Origin: Pochonia chlamydosporia 170
Taxonomy: Eukaryota; Ascomycota; Sordariomycetes; Hypocreales; Clavicipitaceae
Reading direction: 5' to 3'
Assembly (NCBI RefSeq): GCF_001653235.2
Contig: NC_035791.1
Location: 62,001-126,000 of the forward strand
DNA: 64,000 nucleotides
The notes beneath the pieces are model-generated. The model did not search any database. It saw only the letters and a program-made list of their open reading frames with translations, and was not told the DNA's origin. Positions 1 to 11,130 of this stretch are shown here, in pieces. The translations under genes and the position numbers were made by a program. How positions within the stretch are numbered: position 1 is the stretch's first letter; each line of letters begins with the position of its first letter.

Positions 1-55
1 ACTTCTGATTATGGATATGTACATAGCAAATGACGAGGCAGTTGAAGTAATTTAC

Positions 56-270
56 CTTCCCATATCTACGAGGCCGACGAGCTTGTCCCTGTGGCCCTGC
101 CAAGGCGGATGCCCATCCTCTATAGAAGAGATCCGAAGGTCTGGCAGCCGGTTGAATGCATCATTCTCCGATACTGGTGGAGTTTTGTCGCCTTCGGAAT
201 ACTCGGAAAAACTGGGGAAATCGATCACTTCAAAGTCTGAGATGTCATGGCTATCGGATTGAGCCTCCAT
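56..270 (-). CDS. Possible first exon of a gene running off the left edge
   Basis: A short open frame starts at an ATG (268-270) and reads MEAQSDSHDISDFEVIDF at its N-terminus. It is acidic and serine-rich, like a disordered leader. A plausible donor (GTAAAT) follows at 55 on the minus strand, after the residues LVDMG, so the remainder would lie outside the window. An overlapping frame (225-482, minus) also lacks stops over 85 codons, so the frame choice is uncertain. I recognise no family. It may be spurious. Confidence 0.3.
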
Positions 271-1554
271 GTTGTAGTGGCCCTTTGTAGGAGTTGAGAA
301 CCTTGACAAGTTTCGAGAAAGTCTACTGGCAGACTGTCCTGAATGACTTTATATGGGTTGAATATGTGCGAGGTTTTTCTTTTCATTGCGTGCAATTTGC
401 TTTTCAGAGACCTTTGAGGGGCCTCGTCCAGACCTTGAGAATGCATGAGTGTGGCTGCTTTAAACTTTCTCGTGTCCATCAATTATCGACGCAATCAGGA
501 TTGGTGCATGAGCTAGCGGGAAGTGGCTCTATGAGATTAAGAAGTCACCAGTAACTCTGCGTGTATCTCAGCACTCGGGAAATTGTGTCGATCTACCGAA
601 CCACCCCGAGCGTGTATTGGCCATTTGAAGGATTCAATGTTGCGTAACTTGGCGGCTGCCAGTGACAGAGCCCGTGTCGCTGTCTTGAACTCTGCAGCTG
701 GATCATGGCCACTTAAGCACCCGGGTACCTATGTTAGTAGTGCACCTGTGTTGCATTGCAACTACGTCTGATACAAGGGAACTTCAAATATGAAGGATGA
801 CTTGATTGTTGGATCGTCAAACGCTACTTGGTGTCCCGTTGGTGGCAGAAACCAGCCCTCCGCCACATTGGCCCGCGTACATGTAGCCAACATTGAACCA
901 AATATTGTCACCATCCTGCTCCTACCAGTGCTGCGTGCCGGGTATATGCAGCCCCAGCTTAGTGCTAATAGTGCTCGGCACTGTGCCTTGATGCTAGCAC
1001 AAGACCTTCTCCTCAGGAATTGTGGCACACGGGACTGGTGTAGAGTTGCAAGCAAGGGAGGCTTTTAAATTGCAACATGAATGGCCAAGAGCTTGTAAGG
1101 CGCACTCTACTGACCTTGCGCTGGGTGTACGTGTCCAAAGTTGTATTGGCAGCAGCGTAAAGATTTGTGCCGGGCTTGAGCGGCCGAATTTGTCGGTTCT
1201 CGCTATTGGGACAATGCTCTGATACATGGTCCTGCACCGATGGTGGCATCATGCTGTCTGGTATCCAGCTAGGTCAGGGTTAAACTTGCGGTCGATCTAT
1301 TATACGAGATAACGTCTGTAACTGAATTTGGAAATATAGGAACTCCGCCTGGCATGGCACATTTGACGGCAATCGTGTTCAGGGTTTGTGCTTTGGACAG
1401 AGCACATCATCGTCACATCTGTGTTTAGGTTCTCTTGAGGCATTGTGGGCGTTTTGCGCTGCTTATGGCAGGCCACTTGACGAATTCTCGGGCATAAGTT
1501 TCGCTATGGAATCATTCAATCATGGCCGTCCCCCAAAGACTTCAATGTTATAAT
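271..1554. other. Intergenic, no recognisable gene
   Basis: Only short overlapping open frames without family resemblance are present. If the fragment at 56-270 is real, this stretch holds its promoter and the 3' flank of the reductase at 1555-2759. Confidence 0.5.
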
Positions 1555-2759
1555 TTACAGCTTTATCGCAGGTGTCGCGGGGTTCTTGACTTCGACCAAG
1601 AGCTTGCCTTGGTTGGCGCCTTTGTATAAATCCACCAATGCTTGTTCGGCGGACGCCAATCCGCCTTTAATAATTGTCTCAGTCTTCTTCAATTTGCCCT
1701 CCGCTAGCCACTGAGACAGTTCCTTTCGAATCTCGGGGATGCGACTCTGGTGATCAAAGACAATAAAGCCTTGCATCTTGATTCTCATAGTTATGACTTT
1801 GGAAATGTTCTTGGGACCAACGGGGTTGGCCGAGTTGTACTGGCTGATACCACCACACATGACGAATCGTGAATGCTCCTTGGCTCGAGCCAGACACATG
1901 TCGAGTATGTCACCACCAACTTTTCGACTCAAGTTAGTAATACAGTGGACAGACTATAGGAACAGGTAGATACGAACCATTGTCGAAGTAAACGTCGATG
2001 TAATTTTTAGTGGCAGACTTGAACTTTTCTCGGAAGTCAGGATCCTTGTAGTTCAACGCGATGTCAAACCCAAGTTCATCAACAAGCCAACTGCACTTTG
2101 TGTCCGATCCACAGATTCCAACAACAGTGGCGCCCTTGATCTTGGCGATTTGGCCAGCTACACTACCTGTCGCGCCAGCAGCACCGGAGACGACGACGAG
2201 TTCTCCTGGCTTTGGGTCGCCAATTTGTGTCATTCCCCACCACGCCGTCGCACCAGTGAGTCCCAGTACTGAAAGAATGTCTTGGGGCTCATTGGGATTG
2301 AGACCTGGAAAGGACGAAGCGGGCTCAAACTGGCCCTCTCCAAGTATGGCGTATTCAGTCCATCCTGACATAGCACTGACATAGTCTCCTGCCGCCGCCC
2401 GTTTACTCTTGGATGCGATAACCCGGGCGGCCGTGGCGCCTCGCATCACCGCGCCAATCTTGACCGGCGGAAGGTAGGAGCGAGTGTCTTCAACGTTGCA
2501 AACGGACTTGTCATTAGCAGTTGTCTCCAAAGCCCAAATTCTGCCCGGCATAAGCATCAAAAGAGTCTGGTTATTTACCATTTAGCCACCCACGCATGGC
2601 GGGGTCCAAAGAAAGGTACAAAGTTTCGACGAGAATTTCTCCATCCTTGAGATCAGCTGGTGAAGGTATCGGCGTTGTCTTTTTGTGGAAAGTCTGGCCG
2701 GGGACGATCTCTGCAGTCGGCCGCTCGGCCAGCACGACCGACAGATTATCTTGCTTCAT
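1555..2759 (-). CDS. NADP-dependent medium-chain reductase (leukotriene B4 12-hydroxydehydrogenase / YML131W-like)
   Basis: I join three exons, 2759-2579, 2487-1978 and 1919-1555, into 351 residues; introns are 91 and 58 nt and both joins restore family sequence (WLNDTRSYLPPVKIG and VYFDNVGGDILD). An N-terminal oxidoreductase lobe covers about residues 8-125. A Rossmann-type nucleotide motif, SGAAGATGSVAG, sits at 161-172. The zinc-binding cysteines of classical alcohol dehydrogenases are not evident. The family reduces the carbon-carbon double bond of enones and other electrophilic carbonyls with NADPH in the cytosol. No signal peptide is seen. The start is the ATG at 2757-2759, and the length is normal for the family. 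The substrate cannot be told from sequence. Confidence 0.9.
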
Positions 2760-3845
2760 GATGATCGTGGTTGCTTGAGAGAAGTCCGTAGAGTGAGTGC
2801 AGCAGTTACTGTCGAGCTTCTCACCAGAAATGTGGCCGTTTGCTGAGGCGGCTGGCCACTGACCTTTATAATGAGACGTCTCTCTCCACCTTCGCCATTT
2901 TGACTACTCCGTACCTTGACACACCATCATCGATTGGTAATACAGAGTTGCTGATGCCGGCTCAAGTAACTTAAATGGTCGAAGCTTTGAAGGTGTGGTT
3001 CGGGGACTTCTCCAGATCTGGCGTGAGTTTGAAGACAACCTCGGATGGCCCACACAACCCACACAGTCTGGACACTGAACGAGACAAATGAACGAAGAGG
3101 GGGAGCATTAGTCGTAAGGAATTCTTTGGGGGAGTTTGGTGGTGAAACCCCAGCCGGAGCTTTCTGAGACCATGAAAGCCCGACCGCCACAATCCTAATT
3201 TAGCGATAAAGTCCGGTAGAAGTGCCGAGGTTGGCCATCGATACCACTCCGAGGTCAGCTAAACAAGGCGATGTTCTCTTGTAGACGGGAAGCAATTTAT
3301 TGTGAGGCCACTGGGTACACCTTTGGGAGCAAAGGCTCCTGCAAAAGCAAGCTATTGTTTGGATTCTTTCGGTTTTTTTTTGTGCAATAACTTCGCGAAA
3401 GTCTAATTCAGGATGCAATTCTCAAAAATAACAGGCTGCTGCTGATCAACAGCTTTCCGTGTTTCGTAGGGGCTGCATTCGGTGTGATTACTCTCGTTGT
3501 GAGAAGTTAAGGGTGATGCATGCTGGGGAATCTTGTCATAGTATAAATAGCCCAACACGTTTTTTGAGTAAGGTTTCCAGCGGCTGCATTGGTTCATGTC
3601 CCGCTATTATTCCACGGTATTATTACTCAAGAATTACCCTAGGTAGGCTAGGCTATTCAGATCTTAAAGGGCTCTTTGCTTCAGGGTCAATTTGGAAGCC
3701 CGCAAGTCGTTTAAAATGCATTCCCAATAAGCCAGCTTTTGATTGAAACATCAAATGTGATTTGATACCTCAACTCTCCCAAGACCAAACTTCATTCTGT
3801 CCAATCAGTTCGACCTATTCAAAGTCGATTCATTTGTGTATTTAT
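2760..3845. other. Intergenic, no recognisable gene
   Basis: This is the promoter side of the reductase at 1555-2759 and the 3' side of the small gene at 3846-4126. Short minus-strand frames around 2927-3192 overlap in two frames and resemble nothing I know. Confidence 0.5.
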
Positions 3846-4126
3846 TTATTTGTCCAAATGTAGTGCGTGTTTCACTTTGTCCATTGTCGATTCCTTCTTC
3901 TCAGGCTTGGCGTGGTCTGCTGCTGGATTTGCTACAGGCACAGCAGGTGCTGGCTTATCAGGATGCAACTAGTAACAAGCTTTAGCCTGCAATCTTGTTA
4001 ATAAATCCTAGATGCGGTGCATACTCTTTCCTCTTCCTCCTCGGCTCGTGCAATAAGGTCATGCTCTGCAATAGCAGCCTCATCCGTGATACCCGTCTCC
4101 GCGTGTGGATGTCTTGCACCACTCAT
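3846..4126 (-). CDS. Small charged, histidine-containing protein (74 residues, two exons)
   Basis: Exon 1 is 4126-4025 (34 codons, beginning MSGARHPHAETGITDEAA and ending in a run of glutamates). Exon 2 is 3968-3846 (40 codons plus stop, ending KKESTMDKVKHALHLDK). The 56-nt intron has a GTATGC donor and a TACTAG acceptor and keeps frame. The product is hydrophilic, rich in Ala, Glu, Lys, His and Pro, with no signal peptide or membrane segment. The C-terminal short amphipathic lysine/histidine helix recalls small stress- or starvation-induced fungal proteins, but I cannot assign a family. A TATA-like box (4260-4266, minus) lies about 134 nt upstream of the ATG. Both exons are below usual ORF-length cutoffs. 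The main doubt is the acceptor choice. Confidence 0.62.
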
Positions 4127-4259
4127 TTTGCTACCGTATTCTCGTCAGATAGATATATGAAAGTGTTTGCAGCTGTGTTTTCGGTTAGAGAGTCAATAAG
4201 ACAAACTGCGGAAATGCATTATGATCGAGAATTTTGGGCGCTCAGACAAAGTTGGGGGG

Positions 4260-4266
4260 TTTTATA
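4260..4266 (-). promoter_or_regulatory. TATA-like box of the 74-residue gene
   Basis: TATAAAA on the minus strand, about 134 nt upstream of the ATG at 4126. It is assigned by position only. Confidence 0.4.
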
Positions 4267-5488
4267 GCTTTGCGAGAGCATCATGTGCTCTTCTGGAGGT
4301 TATCGCCACCGTTTGACGCCATGATATAACCACCACGTCATGGCTGCCAGACAACCAATGAACAAAGTTGTGCGCCACTTGATCACACCACTACGCGGGG
4401 AGCTCTATTGCGCTGCATAGTGCGAATTGGTATTCAAAGTCTTAGTATCTGACCCATATGCCCAGTTAAGGTTCATAACACCGAGGGGCGGCAGTGTCCG
4501 CAGCCTTTTAGAGGTGCAGCTTCAACATCCCCGTTTAACGGATCTTGCGTCACCAACGGGCATAGTCTCAGATGTTAACAGCCAAGTTCTAGTGGCAGCA
4601 GAGCCTTGGACGAAATTTAACAACGGGCGTGAGTCAAAATCCGTTAGCTTCCTGGTTATACTTGCCCACCGTTGTCTTTGCAGTCTTCCTGGGACTCATT
4701 ATTATGCTATGGGCTGGCGTTTTCCCCGACTTCGAAAGCTCTAATAAAACCCAAAATCTGGCTCTGAATTCTCTGGTATATTGGACAGGTTGATGTCTGC
4801 CCCTTTAATGGGCTGTAACTGGAGCTCGACGTCTCGTTATCAGGATATGGTGAGGACTTAGAAAATAAAGTAAAATAATCCGTCAAAATAATCTCTAGAT
4901 TCTCTTATGCTCTAAATATCGAGATGGTAAACAACTTTTGAGAGCTGCACTTATCTGACCGATGGCCACATTCAAAAACGTTGCGCCGGATTGTGGTACA
5001 ATGCGCTGTGTGCGCGGTAACAGGACCAAGTTGCAACGCCTCGCACAAAGTATCATGGGAAGTGGCAAACGCATCATAACACTGTTACCGAGTAATCTCA
5101 GACTGGTCTGGGTGAAAGTAATGCACCTCTGCATGCAAGTTAAATTTCTTCCACCTACAATTGTACATCTTCGTTATGATCCAGTGCACCCAGTTTCCAT
5201 CGTTCGTATTTTAAGGAAGACTTTTACAGCAAGGTGATAACGAGTAATTGTAATTTGCTGCGAACTGTTGTCTTTCACTTTCTCACCAATAATAAAACAC
5301 TGTCTGGCAATCCTCATCTTAAAAGTAAACGATGACATGTAGAGATGTTAGTTGCCTTTATATTCACAAGGGAAATATACTACTCTTTACTAAACATTTA
5401 CTAAAAAGTCTCTATAGGCTCTTAGCATGAAACTATACACACGTTTTAATTACATTGAATCGTCCACTATAGATATGTGTCGCAATAC

Positions 5489-5604
5489 CGCGCGGCATGT
5501 GGAAGGAAATTAGGGAACAGGAAGAAGGACCACACATTAGTAAGAAAAGCGCGCGGCACTTTTGTCAGCTTGAATATTTAACTGCTCCTAATAACCGCGC
5601 GGCA
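5489..5604. repeat. Three copies of CGCGCGGCA
   Basis: Exact copies lie at 5489-5497, 5550-5558 and 5596-5604. The outer two share longer context (ACCGCGCGGCATG). They sit 560-670 nt upstream of the nitroreductase ATG, in locally AT-rich DNA. The CGG within each copy could fit a Zn2Cys6-type half-site. A binding role is inferred. Confidence 0.5.
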
Positions 5605-6160
5605 TGAGCCACATTTGTTGATAACATCCTATTGGACCCGATACACTTTCCCCGTTTTGCAATCACACAGTGAGGTAGCAGGCTCTTATTTTGCATTACA
5701 TGCTTCCCTCTGGTATGCTATTTTTGGGTGTAGCTCACATTTCTGCACAGACAGGCGGTAACCAGACGTTGACACTAACCTTGAGCTTTCGGTTGCCATG
5801 AGTTTCTAGTTTTTATGGCGACCAATCGGCCCTCTTAGAAGTATACTCATGCTAACCCTCAATCCACAACCTCTGTCGGTAAAGAATTAATAATTGACGG
5901 ATTCCTATGCTAAACATGAGACATGTAACATATTGCAACAGATTACCAATGCTTACCAAGGATCTCTTAAAGCTTGAATGCTATGGTCGGTAAGCTTCTT
6001 AGCAAGTAGGAAACATATCACAATCTAAGACCGCAAAGTAGTATATAGGACAGCACAGTTACATAGCTTGTAGTTGTCTGGGTTTGTATTCACGATTCAA
6101 CTTTCCACGTATACTGTCGCTTCAAGCTCTACAATTGGCGTGTATAGATCTGTTTCCAGA

Positions 6161-6863
6161 ATGGGCTCTATTGCAAATATTGGCGCGGATCAGTGGCTCG
6201 CCGCCGCCAGTTACCGCCGCACCGTTTACCAGCTTAAGGGAACAAGCAGCGCCTCTGATGAACGTGTCAGGGAGATTATTGAAAAGGTCCTCTCTTTCGC
6301 TCCATCCTCATACAATACTCAACCCGTTCGTATCACTTTAGTGACCGGGCCAAAACACAAACAGCTTTGGGATAGCATTATCACGGCTGCCCAACCCGTG
6401 CTCAAGAGTATTAGCGAGGATGTATGGAACGCCATGAGCCCCAGATTTGAAGGCTTTAAAGGTGCATATGGATCTGTGAGTAAAGTCTAACGCATAGTGT
6501 TGGCGCAGATGTATGCCTGTGAAGCTAATTAGTGATCAGGTCGTCTTCTGGGAGTCACAAAATACGATTAAGGAATCGGGCGAGACACATAAGTCGGCCG
6601 CACACATGTTTCCTGAATTTTCCGACCATGCCAACGGTATGCACCAGATTCTTGTATGGACCGCTCTAGAGCTAGAAGGACTTGGCGCAAATTTGCAGCA
6701 TCTCAACGCTATACCACCAGTGGAAGCTGCTATTAAGAAGTTTCTTGCTGTTCCCGACGATTACAAGTTAAAGGCTCATTTGAACTATGGTGATGAGGTT
6801 GCGGAACACCCTGAGCAACCTCAAAAGCTATCCTTTAGCGAGACACTGAAAGTAGTTTCTTAA
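6161..6863 (+). CDS. Hbn1/Frm2-type nitroreductase
   Basis: Exons 6161-6475 and 6540-6863 give 212 residues, close to the roughly 200 of the yeast Frm2/Hbn1 group. The intron donor is GTGAGT and the acceptor ATCAG; the join reads AYGSVVFWESQ. FMN-site features of the family are visible: the arginine pair in SYRRTVY (19-20) and SSYNTQPVR (49-57). The C-terminal half carries the ALELEGLGANLQH helix. The open frame extends upstream only to a TTG, so the ATG at 6161 is taken as the start. Family members are FMN-dependent cytosolic or nuclear reductases of nitro compounds, linked in yeast to lipid signalling and oxidative stress. The natural substrate is unknown. Confidence 0.9.
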
Positions 6864-8234
6864 ATCGTTAATTCTATAACTAGAGGAATTGAGCTTCATT
6901 ACAAGCGTCACACTTATTGCTCAACCCAAGCAAAGATCTTGAACTTCAAAGTAACTTGTGGTTCTAGTACGGATCGCACTGGTCAGGTTGCATTGACCTT
7001 TAAGTAGTAGCTGCTTAATTATGGTACTTGCCCCCATGGGGTCGTACTAATGCTGATTCCGTGTTTTCTGTCATTAACGACAAGCACAGCTAACCTTTGG
7101 TGTCTTTAGAGCACTAAGCCGAAATAGTCAGAGTCTAGGGTCCAGTCTAAGCGCCAGTCAATAACGAGTCGTTGTTGAGTCCTTGCATTTTAGTTGAACC
7201 ATTAGACAGACTCCCGCTAGTCAATCAAGAATTAATTCCTCTTCCACTCTAAACCAAGATCCTGCTCTAAATGTCCGCGGAATATCCAACAGAGGACGGG
7301 TGTGTTGGCAACTACGTGAGCTGCAATCGGACGTTAATAAGCCAGCTTGCCGAAAGTCCAGGCGACAAAAGCAGCTCTTGAAACTTGAGTGACGTCAAGT
7401 CAACGCCAATCAATGTCAGATTAGGTATGGACGCTCAAGTTCTTATGATGGGCTGTGGGGTTTGCGGGGATTGCCTGCGAGTACCTGTAAATATCAGGCC
7501 ATTGACATGGTCTAGCGAATATGAAGTCGGCGGCCAAGGTGGCAGGTTGTCCCATCATGGCTCTAATCAGTCCATGGCTTATCAGTCTCGGGTGTTGGGA
7601 TGCATTCGACTTTGCACACTAGACTCAATAGTATGTGTGCCCATTCTGTCTTTGGTCTCACGATGAGTTGGACAGCCTCTAGAGACTACGCAAAAGGAAC
7701 TTTCACATCATGCGGCTAGTGGAGACACTGACCGGACATTGACGCGGGGGGTTGGTGGCTTCCCTGAAGACATCGCCGATTCGTACCAGACCAGGGAAAG
7801 TCGTGATGCTGCAAGTTTCGGCACGAGTACCGAACAAGTTGTTAAAGCCCACCACCAAAGACGGGCCAGGAACCCGCAGTTGAAGCCTCGGAACGTGCGG
7901 AAGCTTGCCCTTATTCACACCTAAAAGGCTCCATGTCTGCGTAATGCCGCTGTACCCGTGGTGTTGGTGGAACTCTCTTGGCAGAAAATTTCGTTTCCCA
8001 ACTCGGGCAATTGTGTCTGCAATATCCGTCCAACTCTACATGAGTATTGCGCTTAATCGGCCGGAGAGTCCTTCCCTTCATTCAGCGTCGTTATCAGACC
8101 GCTCAGAAAAGGAATCCATTCGGACACTCTATCGGTGCTTGGAATCTCGCCTCACCGTGGCCCGGACACCTCGCAACGAAATCTTGACGACTGTGATCGG
8201 GAAGTATTACAACAGGGGAAACCGACCTTGATTG
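6864..8234. other. Intergenic, no recognisable gene
   Basis: An open frame at 7905-8231 is in the same frame as the Prm10 gene but ends in TGA one codon before the TTG that precedes its ATG. It shows no family resemblance. The stretch probably holds the Prm10 promoter and 5' leader. Confidence 0.5.
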
Positions 8235-10283
8235 ATGGATCTTACAAATGAGAATGATGTCGCGTTCAGCTACGGAAGCACACCACCCAACACAAGTCCC
8301 GAATCTCGGTATGACAAAACAACCAAGGATAATGGTGCAGGCTCTCTAGGAACATGGTGGAGGAACCAACTCTCTACTGTAGTGGAAGCTCTGATGGGTC
8401 GTCACGGCTCGCAAGGAGGTGATGGCTTGAATGCTTCTATATCGCCAGAATGGTATGGAGCGACTGACGACTTGACCAGCTTCAACGCTCGCCAACGTCT
8501 CGACGTGGAAGATGGCTCTGCCCCTGCAAATCACCACACGCATGCTAGCATGCTGGTAAATCAGCTCAATCCCAGGCAATTGGCAAGAAGAAAAGGAGGT
8601 AAACAAGCCCAGTCTGGTACTTCGACTGCTGTTTCAACACCGGATGGCGAACGAATGGGCACCCCAGTGGACGGCAGCATTCTATCACAATTACTTCGCT
8701 CTTATGCGGACTATCCAGCGTCAGAGAGCAGATATTCTCTCACTGATGGCACTCAAACGCCAGACCATGACGTGACAGAGTCAGAAACAGAAGCCGCCGG
8801 GGTACCCAAGAAAAGTAAAAATAATAGACCCAATATCAAATGGTACAACAGTCAGCAGCACCTCGCCGAACGCGCGTCAACACCAACACCATGGGACCGA
8901 AAAAAACAGCCAAAGCATAACAGACAGGCAAAATTGACAAAACACATCGCCAATCTACTTGCCAGACAGCAGTACATCATGCAGCTATGTCGTACGTTAA
9001 TGATGTATGGGGCGCCGACACATCGTCTAGAGGAGTACATGACAATGACCGCCAGTGTCTTAGATATTAAGGCGCAGTTTTTGTACATCCCCGGCTGCAT
9101 GTTCATGTCGTTTGATGATGTTCTCACGAGAACTGCCGATGTCAAGATCATCCGAGTTGTTCAAGGATTGGATTTATCTCGGCTAGCCGCCACACACAAT
9201 GTGTACAAGAACGTTGTTCACGACCTGATTCCCCTTGAGCAAGCCACGGAAGAGTTAGACGAAATCATGAAATCTGCCCCCCGGTACAACAGATGGCTTG
9301 TGATACTCTTCATGGGACTTGCAAGCGTTGCAGTCGGCCCTTATGCATTTTCTGCTCGTCCCATTGATCTGCCGATTATTTTTGTGCTTGGAATACTTGT
9401 CGGGTTCATGCAGCAAGTCATCGCTCCGGCGTCATCAACCTATGCCAATGTTTTGGAGGTGTCAGCAGCTATTTTGACGTCATTTTTAGCACGGGCGTTT
9501 GGAAGCATTAAGCACAATGGAGAGTATCTCTTTTGTTTTTCAGCTATCGCACAATCAGCAATCGCCATGATCCTTCCCGGTTTTGCAGTCTTGAGTAGTA
9601 GCCTCGAGTTGCAGTCCCATCAGATGAATGCCGGATCGATAAGATTGGTATATACGATCATCTACTCTCTGTTTTTGGGTTACGGAGTGACTGTCGGAAC
9701 GACCATCTATGGACTCATGGACCCGAATGCGACAACGCAAACCGAATGCCCAGCAAACAGCCTTGAAGCTGCTTATGGAAGTAAATATGTTCAGCACTTT
9801 CCGTTCGTCGCTCTATTCTGCTTATTCGCTGCGCTTACGAACCAGTCAAAGTTGAAACAACTGCCCGTCACTGTAGGATTAGGGGTATGCGGATACGTGA
9901 CCAACTATTTCAGCACCACGAAGCTGGGCCCCAACCAAGTCGCAAACACGGTGGGTGCATTCACAATTGGGTTAATGGCGAATCTTTACAGCCGTATTTG
10001 GCATGGACACGCTGCCGCAATCATTATTCCTGGCATCTTCACACTAGTACCCTCTGGCCTGGCGTCCTCTGGGTCCATCATTTCCGGCCTTGACTTCTCG
10101 GAGCAAATCAAGCATAATTCCACCACTTCCAGTGCAAGTAAACAATTGACAAACTCAAACTCATTGACCGCATTGGGATATGGAATGATTCAAACTGCAA
10201 TTGGGATCTCTGTCGGTTTATTTATGTCCGCTCTCATTGTGTATCCTCACGGAAAGAAGCGAAGTGGAATATTTAGTCTGTAG
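8235..10283 (+). CDS. PRM10: Pheromone-regulated membrane protein 10-like (ThrE / DUF1212 family)
   Basis: This is a single 682-residue exon. The ATG at 8235 is fixed by an in-frame TGA at 8229-8231. Roughly the first 230 residues are hydrophilic and Ser/Thr-rich, with a basic patch before the membrane domain. About residues 240-380 match the ThrE-type cytosolic region (QLCRTLMMYGAPTHRLEEYM; FDDVLTRTADVKIIRV; LDLSRLAATHNVY). About ten hydrophobic segments follow, covering the DUF1212 core and the C-terminal ThrE_2 half. Bacterial relatives export threonine or serine; the yeast member is named for pheromone induction and its transport substrate is not known. It would sit in a cellular membrane. 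The family assignment is secure and the substrate open. Confidence 0.92.
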   Translation: MDLTNENDVAFSYGSTPPNTSPESRYDKTTKDNGAGSLGTWWRNQLSTVVEALMGRHGSQGGDGLNASISPEWYGATDDLTSFNARQRLDVEDGSAPANHHTHASMLVNQLNPRQLARRKGGKQAQSGTSTAVSTPDGERMGTPVDGSILSQLLRSYADYPASESRYSLTDGTQTPDHDVTESETEAAGVPKKSKNNRPNIKWYNSQQHLAERASTPTPWDRKKQPKHNRQAKLTKHIANLLARQQYIMQLCRTLMMYGAPTHRLEEYMTMTASVLDIKAQFLYIPGCMFMSFDDVLTRTADVKIIRVVQGLDLSRLAATHNVYKNVVHDLIPLEQATEELDEIMKSAPRYNRWLVILFMGLASVAVGPYAFSARPIDLPIIFVLGILVGFMQQVIAPASSTYANVLEVSAAILTSFLARAFGSIKHNGEYLFCFSAIAQSAIAMILPGFAVLSSSLELQSHQMNAGSIRLVYTIIYSLFLGYGVTVGTTIYGLMDPNATTQTECPANSLEAAYGSKYVQHFPFVALFCLFAALTNQSKLKQLPVTVGLGVCGYVTNYFSTTKLGPNQVANTVGAFTIGLMANLYSRIWHGHAAAIIIPGIFTLVPSGLASSGSIISGLDFSEQIKHNSTTSSASKQLTNSNSLTALGYGMIQTAIGISVGLFMSALIVYPHGKKRSGIFSL

Positions 10284-11130
10284 GTCAGCCAGAGCGAGAT
10301 GGAGCTTGGCGTACGTTGTGTAACAGTGGGCGACTTTGGATATTATAAACTATTTAGAACCCAAGAGGATATATAGTAGCATGGACAGATTGTTTTCCAC
10401 TTTGCAAATTCACTAAATGTGTAGGGTCGCATGGTAGAGAGAAGCCTCTTTCGGAAATTAGAGAAGGATTCTCTCACTGACTTGTCAGGTGGAGCTTAAG
10501 GCGTTTTAAAATCTCTTAAATGGCTATTCGTGTAGGTTAATCAAGCGTCGCGTGACAACTTCGTATGTCTCTATGATGCTATCCGGGTCTATGGCATTGG
10601 ATCTCGGGTCACAACGCATTACGACGTGGACGAACCGTAACCGGGAGTAAAGGTCAACAAATTAGGCTCCCAACTCCCAGCAGATCAAGAGGCACGGCTT
10701 GTGGGAAAGATCACTACAGTCCCATATGTCTGTCCGTGGAGACCGGGAGTATCGACCCAGGCGGGAAAGATCTGCGTGATGCTCAAACCGTCACGGCTCT
10801 ACCGACTGATAATCCCAGCAATTGATGAAGCAATACGATTTATGACAGAGCCACCAAGCGGCTTGGATACTTTGTTCTTTGAGATACGTAGTTTATCGTC
10901 CGGAGCGCAGGCAAAGTACAACAGCCGCGAAAGACACACGTGCGCAGTTTAGCCATGATATTTCGATGTTCAAACTTTGGGTCTATTTGCATTTATATCA
11001 AAGAGTTCTTTCTAACGATAGTCTAAATGCCGGTCACTTATTTCCTGTTGATTGTGCCGCTGGCAAATGATACTCAAATTGTGAGACAACAACCAAGGAG
11101 AGAAGAGCATGCAGCCAATGTTTTGCCGCT
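10284..11130. other. Intergenic between convergent genes, no recognisable gene
   Basis: The stretch lies between the stop codons of the Prm10 gene and the secreted-protein gene at 11131-12015. I see only short open frames and probable 3' untranslated sequence. Confidence 0.5.

Larger units (their letters stand above)
4127..6160. other. Intergenic, partly AT-rich; holds a repeated GC-rich 9-mer
   Basis: No convincing gene is seen. The part from about 5240 to 6160 is visibly AT-rich, and against it stand three copies of CGCGCGGCA (listed separately). A TATATA at about 6042-6047 could serve the nitroreductase starting at 6161. Confidence 0.5.

Noticed and set aside
7905..8231. 108-codon frame in phase with the Prm10 gene, possibly an N-terminal extension
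   Set aside because: An in-frame TGA (8229-8231) separates it from the ATG at 8235, no intron removing it is evident, and the translation resembles no protein.
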